Origin: G963674955 sp963674955
GTDB lineage: Bacteria > Desulfobacterota > Desulfovibrionia > Desulfovibrionales > Desulfovibrionaceae
Length of the DNA stretch: 64,000 nucleotides
Assembly (NCBI GenBank): GCA_963674955.2
Contig: CAXXKR010000004.1
Location: forward strand, 1,488,001 to 1,552,000
Direction of reading: 5' to 3'
The notes under the pieces are model-generated. The model did not search any database. It worked only from the letters and a program-made list of their open reading frames with translations, and was not told where the DNA came from. Position 1 is the first letter of the stretch, and the number at the start of each line of letters is the position of its first letter. Of the stretch, positions 25,739-34,100 are shown in pieces. Both the position numbers and the translations under genes were made by a program.

Positions 25739-27015
25739 TTAAGGCTTCTCCAATCCTCCCTGACAATTTTCCAATCCCCGGAATGTGGCGCAAGAACCAA
25801 TGTTTTGGCTCCCTCGTCCGTATAACCGGTAGCATCCTTGTATTTTTGCACGAACGTGGCCTGTAGGCCAGAAGGACTCAAATCGACATCCAAATCACTG
25901 ATGGTTATGTTAGCAGGTGGTTTGACTGCCCACAATGCCTTTTTCTGTTTTCTTATTTCTTCAACGCCCCGCCTTTTGCCCTGAACCGCCTCGGAAACGT
26001 AATGCGAAAGGTAGGAATCGACATTTCCGTCCGCCCAATTCTGGGTCCAGGCCCTGAGCATGGCCTCGACCTCCGCCCTTTTGGCTTCCAGGTAGAGAGG
26101 GGCCAAATCCGTGCTGGGCTCGGTATACTCCCGACCCACTATGCGCCATCTGCCGTCGTCGCCCCTTTGCCAATAAAACCGTTTGCCCACCGTGGAGACA
26201 AGGTCGGCCGTGCGGTAGTACTGATCGAAGCAGGTCACCCAGTAATCCGGACCGGGCAGGGCCTTGATGTTTTCAACCATCACCTGAATCCAAGGCTGGG
26301 CGCTGAAAATTCCCTTCTTGTGGCTCACGAAGCCGTCAAAGGAATCTCCCTCGGAAATGGAAAACTTCAGCCCGTCGTAGCGGCTGAAAAACGCATCGCT
26401 CCTGTTCTGCCAGTCACTGGCCCAGCCGTTGAGTTCGCCCACAACGCTTTCAACAGTGCCGACGTAATCGCCATCGTCCTCGGTCCAGGCCAGCTTCTGG
26501 GCAATGAGCGTTGGCATGCCGCCGCGTATCTCGCTGTGCATGCTCTCTATGTCCACGGTGTCCAGGGCCACACACCCCCTGGTGTCCATGGGCATGAGTT
26601 CCTTGCCCCGCCCGTGGAGCCAGATGCCGGAACCGGTCTTGCCCTTGATGCGGTCAACGGGATTCGGAAAATTCAAGGAATAGGCGACGTTTCCGTATAA
26701 TTCGTAATCCAGTCCGCCCTGGACCACGCCGCCGATGAAATACACGCCTTCGGGAGTGCGCAGGTCGCCGCGCTGCTGCTTGTCCCCTTCGGCCTGTCCC
26801 GTGGTGCAGGGAAACTTGCGGACCATTTTGATGGGGCTTTTCTGGGTCAGGAGAAAAAAGGTCTGGGACTCCTTGTCAATGGCCAGGATGTGCTCCGGCC
26901 CGTAGGGGTTGGCGGAGAGGGTCACCTTCCAGCCTTGGGCGGACACGGACAAAGGAGCGCCGGCCATCAGGGCCAGGACGACAGCTAGGATTACCCTTTT
27001 CAGATGCACCATCAT
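25735..27015 (-). CDS. YkuD L,D-transpeptidase/carboxypeptidase with NTF2-like domain, Csd6/Pgp2-like
   Basis: Exported protein of 426 residues. A signal peptide ends near SVSA-QGW. The YkuD domain (about 40-190) has the His motif GIWLHGRGKE and the catalytic Cys motif DTRGCVALD. Residues about 310-426 resemble an NTF2-like domain (MLRAWTQNWADGNVDSYLSHY), the arrangement of Helicobacter Csd6 and Campylobacter Pgp2, L,D-carboxypeptidases that act on tetrapeptides. It could instead be a true cross-linking enzyme. ATG 27015 overlaps the pyrE stop by four bases; a GTG six bases further in has better Shine-Dalgarno spacing. The neighbouring Csd4-like gene supports the shape-pathway reading. Confidence 0.8.
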   Translation of the reverse strand: MMVHLKRVILAVVLALMAGAPLSVSAQGWKVTLSANPYGPEHILAIDKESQTFFLLTQKSPIKMVRKFPCTTGQAEGDKQQRGDLRTPEGVYFIGGVVQGGLDYELYGNVAYSLNFPNPVDRIKGKTGSGIWLHGRGKELMPMDTRGCVALDTVDIESMHSEIRGGMPTLIAQKLAWTEDDGDYVGTVESVVGELNGWASDWQNRSDAFFSRYDGLKFSISEGDSFDGFVSHKKGIFSAQPWIQVMVENIKALPGPDYWVTCFDQYYRTADLVSTVGKRFYWQRGDDGRWRIVGREYTEPSTDLAPLYLEAKRAEVEAMLRAWTQNWADGNVDSYLSHYVSEAVQGKRRGVEEIRKQKKALWAVKPPANITISDLDVDLSPSGLQATFVQKYKDATGYTDEGAKTLVLAPHSGDWKIVREDWRSLK

Positions 27016-27572
27016 CTTCCTACAGCTTCAAGCAATTCCCTTCGAGTGAAAATGGCTTCCAGAGACAATCCGGCCCTTGCCAGATTCTCCCTGCCCCCTT
27101 CCTCTCTGTCAAGCACGGCCAGAACGGCCTCCACCTCAAACCCGGCGTCCCGGACGCGCTGCACGGACTTGATCAATGTCCCCCCGGTGGTGACCACGTC
27201 TTCAAGCAAAGCAACCTTGTCGCCCGCTGCGAAATTCTTCAATCCTTCAAGATACTGATCCGTTCCGTGCCCCTTGGGCTCCTTCCTGATTATGAATCCG
27301 GGCAGGGGACGTTTCCGGATGTGGGAAAGCACGGACACGGCGGAAACCAGCGGGTCCGCCCCCAGGGTCATGCCCCCGACGCCCTTGACGTCGTGATCCT
27401 TCAACATCTCCAGAAAAACGCCTCCGATAAGACAACCGCCCTCCGGATGAAGGGCGGTCTGCTTGCAATCGAAATAGTAATCGCTTTTGCGGCCGGAGGT
27501 GAGGGTCACCTCGCCCTCGATATATGAAAGCTGAACAAGGAGTTCAGCCAGTCGTCTTTTCAACTCTTCCAT
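27012..27572 (-). CDS. pyrE: Orotate phosphoribosyltransferase
   Basis: Makes orotidine 5'-phosphate from orotate and PRPP in pyrimidine synthesis. The protein has 186 residues from ATG 27572, which lies one base after the purB stop; a longer reading from 27593 starts inside purB. The PRPP-binding loop is VALLEDVVTTGGT near residue 115. The N-terminal SGRKSDYYFDCK stretch and the GGMTLGADPLVSAV strand fit PyrE. It is translationally coupled to purB upstream and to the YkuD gene downstream, an uncommon link between nucleotide synthesis and peptidoglycan genes. Confidence 0.95.
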   Translation of the reverse strand: MEELKRRLAELLVQLSYIEGEVTLTSGRKSDYYFDCKQTALHPEGGCLIGGVFLEMLKDHDVKGVGGMTLGADPLVSAVSVLSHIRKRPLPGFIIRKEPKGHGTDQYLEGLKNFAAGDKVALLEDVVTTGGTLIKSVQRVRDAGFEVEAVLAVLDREEGGRENLARAGLSLEAIFTRRELLEAVGR

Positions 27573-27573
27573 C

Positions 27574-28872
27574 TCACCCTTCGCCCAATACACGGTTCAG
27601 TATAGTGCCTTCATATCTCAAGTAATAATTGGGGTCAAACGCTTCTTGAAAAACTTTAGAGTCCAGCCGGTTGGAGATGTTTTCATCTTCGGCGGCGACC
27701 TCCCTGAAGGAACGTCCCTCGTCCCAGCTCTTCATGGCCGCCTTCTGGACCATCTCGTAGGCTTCCTGGCGCGCAAGGCCGGTATCCAGCAGGGCCACCA
27801 GAAGCCTCTGGGAATAGAAAAGGCCGTAGGAGCTCTCGAGATTGCGGTCCATGTTCTTGGGCAGGACCCTGAGCCGCTCCAAAAGGCCGGCCAAACGATT
27901 GAGGATGTAATTGGCCAGGATGGTGGAATCAGGCATGATGACCCGTTCAACAGAGGAATGGCTGATGTCGCGTTCGTGCCAGAGGGCCATGTTCTCCATT
28001 GCCGCCAGGGAATTGGTGCGCACCAGCCTGGACAGGCCGCAAAGATTCTCCGCGGAGATGGGATTCTTTTTGTGCGGCATGGCCGACGATCCCTTCTGCC
28101 CCTTGGAAAAGCCCTCCTCGACCTCAAGCACCTCGGTGCGCTGCAAGTGGCGCAGCTCCGTGCAGAGCCGCTCCACTCCGCCGGCCATGATGGCCAGAGT
28201 GGTGAAATACTGTGCGTAGCGGTCGCGCTGTACGATCTGAGTGGAAATGGGGTCGGGTTCAAGTCCGAGAATGGAACAGACTTCGCTTTCCAGTTCCGGA
28301 CTCAGGTGGGCGTATGTGCCCACGGCCCCTGAAATCTTTCCGATTCGGATATTTTCCACGGCTGCAGCCCAACGTTCCTTGTGCCTGGAGAACTCGGCGT
28401 GGAAACCGGCGAGCTTGAGCGCGAAGCTGGTGGGTTCGGCGTGGATTCCGTGGGTGCGGCCCATGCAGAGCCTGCCCCTGTGCTTGTTGGCCAGGTATTT
28501 CAGGACGTACAGAAGCCGGTCGATGTCGTCGGCGATGATCCTTCCCGCCCGGACCAGAAGCAGGGCGTTGGCCGTATCGACGATGTCCGAGGAAGTGCAG
28601 CCCAGGTGAATGAACCTGGACGACGGGCCGACCTTTTCCTCCACTGCGGTGAGAAAGGCGATGACGTCGTGCTTGGTCTTCTCCTCGATCTCCAGTATCC
28701 GGTCCAGGTCGAAGTCGGCCTTGGCCCGGATGGTCTCCATGTCGGAGGTCGGAATCGATCCCAGCTTGTGCCAGGCCTCGCAGACCGCCAGCTCCACTTC
28801 GAGCCAGGCCCTGAACTTGCCTTCCAGGGTCCAGAGTCCGGCCATTTCCGGCCGGGAATACCTTTCAATCAT
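27574..28872 (-). CDS. purB: Adenylosuccinate lyase
   Basis: Cytosolic enzyme of 432 residues that removes fumarate from SAICAR and adenylosuccinate in purine synthesis. It is of normal length. The fumarase/aspartase-superfamily signature GSSAMPHKKNPI, with the catalytic Ser loop, is clear, as are the His-containing motifs GRTHGIHAEPT and LGCTSSDIVDTA. It starts with MIERYSRPEM, typical for the short bacterial form. It is followed by pyrE after one base. Confidence 0.97.
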   Translation of the reverse strand: MIERYSRPEMAGLWTLEGKFRAWLEVELAVCEAWHKLGSIPTSDMETIRAKADFDLDRILEIEEKTKHDVIAFLTAVEEKVGPSSRFIHLGCTSSDIVDTANALLLVRAGRIIADDIDRLLYVLKYLANKHRGRLCMGRTHGIHAEPTSFALKLAGFHAEFSRHKERWAAAVENIRIGKISGAVGTYAHLSPELESEVCSILGLEPDPISTQIVQRDRYAQYFTTLAIMAGGVERLCTELRHLQRTEVLEVEEGFSKGQKGSSAMPHKKNPISAENLCGLSRLVRTNSLAAMENMALWHERDISHSSVERVIMPDSTILANYILNRLAGLLERLRVLPKNMDRNLESSYGLFYSQRLLVALLDTGLARQEAYEMVQKAAMKSWDEGRSFREVAAEDENISNRLDSKVFQEAFDPNYYLRYEGTILNRVLGEG

Positions 28873-28914
28873 ATCCCCTCCCTGAGGACCGAGGCGAAAA
28901 TGGATCGATGAAAC

Positions 28915-29289
28915 CTACTGTCCGGCTGCCTGAACCGCTGAATCGGAGGAATTGTTTTTCGCCGCCTTTGCGGGCTCGGACTTGGCGGATTCGGGCTTGG
29001 CGGCCTTTTCAACATCGGGCTTCTTGCCCTCTGCCTTGTCGCCTTCAGCTTTCTTGGTCCCGTTTCCATTTCCGTTGCCGTTGCCATCGTCGGCGCTGGT
29101 GCTGGTGCGCTTGTTTCCGTAGTCGGTGACGTACCAGCCGCCACCCTTGAGCACGAAGGAAGTGTTGGAAATCAGCCTCTTGGACTCCCCGCCGCATTCC
29201 GGGCAGGGGACCTGAAGCTCATCGAAACCGCTTTGCCACTCCTCGAAGACGCGTCCGCAGTCCTTGCAGCTATACTCGTAAATGGGCAC
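28915..29289 (-). CDS. FmdB-family zinc ribbon protein with low-complexity tail
   Basis: Protein of 124 residues. Residues 1-45 are a FmdB/CxxC_CxxC_SSSS regulatory-type zinc ribbon with CKDC and CPEC pairs, ending in ISNTSFVLKGGGWY. The remaining 75 residues are a low-complexity Lys/Ala/Glu/Ser/Pro tail that begins with an Asn-Gly repeat encoded by a short tandem DNA repeat near 29060-29090. The ribbon family is often called regulatory but its job is not established. The gene is 42 nt upstream of purB and 15 nt downstream of a 38-residue basic protein gene. Confidence 0.9.
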   Translation of the reverse strand: MPIYEYSCKDCGRVFEEWQSGFDELQVPCPECGGESKRLISNTSFVLKGGGWYVTDYGNKRTSTSADDGNGNGNGNGTKKAEGDKAEGKKPDVEKAAKPESAKSEPAKAAKNNSSDSAVQAAGQ

Positions 29290-29304
29290 TTCGCCCCTCC
29301 AAAA

Positions 29305-29421
29305 TTATTTTCCGGCGGAAGCTTCGATGGCGTCCTTGACCCGTTGTTTGAGGTTTTCCTTGCGGCGTTTGCGCCTGCGGTCCAATTCCTTCTTTCTCTC
29401 GATCTTCTTGTGTCTGCCCAT
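29305..29421 (-). CDS. Very small, highly basic protein (38 residues)
   Basis: A short ORF with a strong ribosome site (AAGGAG, seven bases before ATG 29421) encodes MGRHKKIERKKELDRRRKRR and 18 further residues, ending in EASAGK. About half of the residues are Lys or Arg, and the whole chain could be one helix. The composition suggests RNA or ribosome binding, but I do not recognise a family. It ends 15 nt before the FmdB gene in the purB-pyrE cluster. The good Shine-Dalgarno, codon use like the neighbours and tight spacing argue that it is real. Confidence 0.72.
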   Translation of the reverse strand: MGRHKKIERKKELDRRRKRRKENLKQRVKDAIEASAGK

Positions 29422-29601
29422 TATCTTTCTCCTTGTAATGTTCTTTGAGGATACTTCTCCCAAAGCCGAATTTGATAACCCACATAATTCCGGTTGTCCA
29501 TAGTTTGAAAACCAGAAAAACGGTCTTGACTAACTCCCGAATTGATGTCCAAAATGAATATTTAACACATACGGCAAATTCAAGCTTCAAGGAAACAAAT
29601 A

Positions 29602-30117
29602 ATGCCCAAGATCAAAATGACAAGCGTAAACGTCAAGAAGGCTGCCGAGGACATCTTCCAGGTCCTGATGTTCGACCAATGGCTCCGTCACAACTATATA
29701 ATGGAAAAAGACAAAAAGCTTTTCCTGGAAATCCCCGACAACGACATGGCTGAAATCCGCAAGGAGCATCCCGGCCTCGCTTCCCTGGCGGACATATACG
29801 CCACGGACGAGATAACCTACGAATCAAGTCAGGCCACTGTATTCTCCTTTATCGGGGCCAAGTTCGACGGTTCCAAATACACCCCGGAAACCATCGCCAA
29901 GGTCATGGATTCAAAGGACATGAAGATCGAGATGTACATGTTCAACCTCTGGATCAAACGCCACGAGGAATACCTCGACGCCGAAAGAAGAAGCTTCTCG
30001 GAATGGGAGGAGATGTACAGGGGCTGGCTGGAAATGGATCAGGTCAAAGGCTACAGGGAGAAACTCATGACCTCCCCTGTGGACGGCTCGCAGCCGGAAA
30101 GCAAATCGGTTCACTAA
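29602..30117 (+). CDS. Hypothetical protein, mostly helical, 171 residues
   Basis: No recognised family. The protein is soluble by composition, acidic, and rich in Met, Lys and aromatic residues (VLMFDQWLRHNYIMEKD, EMYMFNLWIKRHEEYL). There is no signal peptide or membrane segment. AAGGA lies nine bases before the ATG. It lies 32 nt before an orphan membrane protein and is divergent from the 38-residue gene, so both strands need promoters in the 180-base spacer at 29422-29601, where I see no clear consensus element. Confidence 0.65.
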   Translation: MPKIKMTSVNVKKAAEDIFQVLMFDQWLRHNYIMEKDKKLFLEIPDNDMAEIRKEHPGLASLADIYATDEITYESSQATVFSFIGAKFDGSKYTPETIAKVMDSKDMKIEMYMFNLWIKRHEEYLDAERRSFSEWEEMYRGWLEMDQVKGYREKLMTSPVDGSQPESKSVH

Positions 30118-30149
30118 TTTTTACAGGATACCATTCAAAGGTGGCGAAC

Positions 30150-31022
30150 ATGAACAAGTGGCAGTGGGGACTCTTGGGAACCCTGTTTGTGGTCATTGTG
30201 GGGTCGACTCTCCAGCACCGGGAGCTGTATGCCAAAGGATACTTCCTGCACCTGGCCGTCTTTGCGGCCTATACGGTCACGGCCTGCATGCTGCTGCGCG
30301 AGGAAGGGGAAAAAACCACCATTGGCCGGCTCATGGTCGTGCTGGGCCTGATCATATTTTCCGTTACATCCCTTGAGCTGGGATTTGAAATATACAGAAG
30401 AAAGCCCTTTGACGAGCCGGGTTTGGTCACCCTGCTTTCCATCTGCCAGCTGCTCACCGTCTCCATCCTGGCCATGAAAGTCTTTTGCCTGCGCAAGGGC
30501 GACAATCCCTTTGCCGGGATAAAGGCCCAATATGTCATCTGGTTCATTATCGGCATGGGCTTTCTCTATCTTGCCTTTGACGAAAAGATGCTCTTTCACG
30601 AGGGGATCGACAGGACAGGACACAAGATTCTGCACATGTCCCTGGACAGCATCTCCAGCAGGGCCGACGACGTTCTGGTCGGAATATACGGCATCGTGGC
30701 CCTGTTCGTGCTGAATCTGTACAAGAAGGAAATCAAGCTGTTCAGGAAGTCTCTAAGATACTTCCACTTCGGTTTCGGAATGCTTTTCGCTTCCGTCATC
30801 TGCGACGTGACGGCCAGCAACATTGATTTTTTCAGCTGGGTTTTCGAGAATCAGGAAACAGCCCATGCGGTGTTCTACTATACCAACCTTGTTGAGGAGA
30901 TTTTCAAGCTCATGGGAGAATCCTTCTTTCTCACGGCCCTTTACAAGTGCCTGCTGCTCCTGAGAAGCGGCGAGATCGCCGGCTTCGAGCCCGCACCGGC
31001 CGACCCAGAGCCGATATCCTGA
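30150..31022 (+). CDS. Hypothetical membrane protein, about seven membrane segments
   Basis: Protein of 290 residues with no family I recognise. I start at ATG 30150, preceded by AAGGTGG at five bases; the longer frame from 30003 overlaps the previous gene and has no start signal. About seven hydrophobic segments are visible. Conserved-looking polar residues lie near membrane ends (LAFDEKMLFHEGIDRTGHKILH, then ICDVTASNIDFFSW and FYYTNLVEEIFKLMGESFF), so a His/Glu/Asp-rich site within the membrane is possible. The C-terminal 15 residues are Pro/Ala-rich. It is followed by a hairpin and then the macroglobulin gene. Confidence 0.62.
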   Translation: MNKWQWGLLGTLFVVIVGSTLQHRELYAKGYFLHLAVFAAYTVTACMLLREEGEKTTIGRLMVVLGLIIFSVTSLELGFEIYRRKPFDEPGLVTLLSICQLLTVSILAMKVFCLRKGDNPFAGIKAQYVIWFIIGMGFLYLAFDEKMLFHEGIDRTGHKILHMSLDSISSRADDVLVGIYGIVALFVLNLYKKEIKLFRKSLRYFHFGFGMLFASVICDVTASNIDFFSWVFENQETAHAVFYYTNLVEEIFKLMGESFFLTALYKCLLLLRSGEIAGFEPAPADPEPIS

Positions 31023-31025
31023 ACC

Positions 31026-31044
31026 GGGGCCGTCTTTCGGCCCC
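31026..31044 (+). terminator. GC-rich hairpin after the membrane protein gene
   Basis: A perfect 7-bp stem GGGGCCG/CGGCCCC with a TCTTT loop begins two bases after the stop codon. No T run follows, so it is a weak or factor-assisted terminator, or an mRNA 3' end stabiliser. Confidence 0.45.
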
Positions 31045-31130
31045 TACCGGCTTGGCACCCGCTCCCCTCTGTTGTATTCTTCAGTGGTTGACAACTTACG
31101 ACAACCAACTGAAAAACAAGGCGGGCCATC

Positions 31131-34100
31131 ATGGATCAGGAAAAGGGCTTCCGGCTTTTCGACAAGAAAAACATAATCATCATCCTCTTGGCGGTCGTGG
31201 TCGCCATACAGTTCATTCTGCTCCTGCCCGGCCCTGCCGAAAAGGAAAAAGACGGCGGCAACAAGGTCTCGGTTTCCGAAACCTCCTTTGACAACGAACG
31301 AAATCAATTCCTTGTGGTCTCCTTTGACCGGCCCCTTGGACAGGACAGGACCGGCAGTCCACTGGAGCCAGCTCCGGCGACGATTTCACCGGAAACCAGG
31401 GGACAATGGTCCTGGATCAACCCCTACGGCCTGAAGTTCACCGCCGAACAGCCCATGCCCTTTGGACGGGAATACAGGATCACATTCAATCCCGACATCC
31501 TGCCCGGACCCGGCCTGATCCTGGACCAGAACGAAATCATGGTCGCAACGGGCCGTTTCAGCGTGGACGGCATGGAATCCTGGTTCGAGCCCGCGCCCAC
31601 GGGCAAGGGCATGGTCTTTGTCCAGGGCAGGCTCGAATTCAACTCCTGGGTCGAACCGGCGGAACTCCTCAAGCACCTGACCCTGACCGACCCCCTGGAC
31701 GGCAAGGATGTGCCCCTGACCGTCATGACCAACTGGTCCGACAGAAATCTGGAATTCAGAAGCGCTCCGGTGCGCAAGGCCGTCCAGCCGCGCAAGCTGT
31801 TGCTGACCGTCGGCGCCGACCTCTCTCCCTCCGGGGAGGGAGCGTCCCTTGGAACGGATTTCATGCGGGAAATCGAGATCGTCCTGGACCCGGACATCAA
31901 GGTCAACGGCTTGAGCGCCGAGAGCATGGAAGGACTGTCCATCCTGAAGATCAATTTTTCCACGCAGGTCACGGCCAACGATGCCGCCAAGTACGTCAAC
32001 ACATCGCCCGCCGCCAAATACTCCCTGGCCGCCGACGGCAACGACCTGATCCTGACCGGAGACTTCAAGCCCCGGCAGACCGTGGTCGTCGGTCTGGGCA
32101 AGGGGCTGCCCGCTGCGGACGGGGCCGTGCTGCGCGAAGACTATTCGGCCAAGGTGCGCATCCCGGACCTCAAGCCCGAAGCGGATTTCCAAAGCCAGGG
32201 CATGTTCCTTTCCCGCCGAGGACTGAACAATCTGGCCGTGCGCAGCGTGAACACCAAATCCTATGACCTGGTCATAGACCGAGTCTACCTGAACAACCTC
32301 TTTTCCCTGTTCAACGACCACGGCTACTCAGTGTTCCAGCCCCGTTACTACCGCAACGATGTACCCCGCCACCTGGGCGACAGGCTGGTGGAACGCAAGG
32401 TAAAGGTGGATTCAAAGCCCAACAGGCACGCGGAAACATTCGTGAACCTGGGCAGGGAGGCATCCGGCTTCGAGCCGGGCCTCTACCGGGTGGGCCTCAA
32501 CCTGCCGGATTCCTACGAAGGGGAAAAACGCTGGGTGCTGCTCACGGACATCGGCCTTGTGGCGAAAAAGGGCAAGGACCAGTTCATGGTCTGGGCCACA
32601 TCCTTTTCCACCCTCAAGAACCTCGGCGGAGTCAAGATCAAGCTGGTCAGCGACCAGAACCAGATTCTGGCCCAGGGCGTAACCAGCCCGGACGGCCTGT
32701 GGACCATAGAGAAAAAAGGACTGACCCTTGAGGAGGACCGCGCCTACATGATCACCGCCGAGAAAGGCGATGATTTCAGTTTTCTGCTCCTGGACCGCTT
32801 TCAGGCGGACAAGCTGGGCCTGGACGTGGCCGGAACCACCTTTGCCGGGCGGGGATACAGCGCCTTCATTTACGGTGAAAGGGACATCTACCGTCCCGGC
32901 GAGAAAATGCGGGGCGCGGCCATTATCCGCGACTCAGGCCTGAACCCTCCGCCCTCCATGCCCCTGTTTCTGCGGCGCATCGACCCCAGGGACAAGGTCA
33001 TGGAAACCGTGGCCCTGACCTCCGACGCCGCAGGCCTGGTGGAATTCGGCATGGACATCCCGGACTATGCTCTCACCGGACGCTACACCCTGGAACTGCT
33101 GGCCGCTGAAAACGTCATCGGCACTTATTCATATCAGGTGGAGGAATTCGTTCCCGACCGCATCAGCGTCAAGATCGACCCGGCGGCCGGACCGGCGCTG
33201 CCCGGCGCGGAGATGCGGTTCGACGTGGCCGGGCGCTACCTGTTCGGACCGCCCGCAGGCACCCTGCCCGTGGAGGCCAGGGTGCGGCTCGCGCCCGCCC
33301 CCTTCGCGCCCAAGGGACATGAGGAATACCTGTTCGGCAACACGGACCAGCCCTTCAACGCCGTGGAAATGCTGGAAGAAAGCAAGACCCTCGACGAACT
33401 GGGATCAACGGCGTTTTCAGCGACCATACCCGACGGCCTTCGCCCCCCCGCAGCCCTGACGGCGGAGATAACGGCCAGGGTCAGCGAGCGCGGCGGACGA
33501 GGCGTCACCGCCTTCCAGGGCGTCCCGGTCCACGTCTACCCCTCCTATCCCGGCCTCAAGCGGCTGTCCAAGTCGGCCTATTCTCCCGGCGAGGAAATCG
33601 TTTTCTCCTATCGCGTGGTCTCGCCCCAGGGAGTTGAAACGCCCTCCGGCAAGCTGCTGGCCGAACTTTACCAGGACCGCTGGCAGACAGTGGTCCGCCG
33701 CACCCCGTCGGGCGAGTTCGCCTATGAATCAGTGCGCGACCCCAAGCTCATATCCAGCCTTTCCCTGGAGCCGGGCAGCGTCAACGGAGAGTTCAAATTC
33801 TCGCCGCCCACCTTCGGCAGCTTCCGCGCCGTGCTGAGAGACGCGGACAGCGGCGCGGCTTCGCAACTGGAATTCTACGCCGGAGGCTGGGGCTATTCCC
33901 CGTGGGCCCTGGAGAATCCGGCCAAGCTCAATCTGGTGGCTGACAAGGAGGAATACGCTCCCGGCGAAACCGCAGTTTTCCAGGTCCGGACGCCCTTTTC
34001 CGGAAAGCTGCTGGTCACCGTTGAAGGCGAGAACATCCATTCGCCCCGCATCCTGACCATCGGCGGCAATACCGGAGAGGTGCGCATCCCGGTCAAGGCC

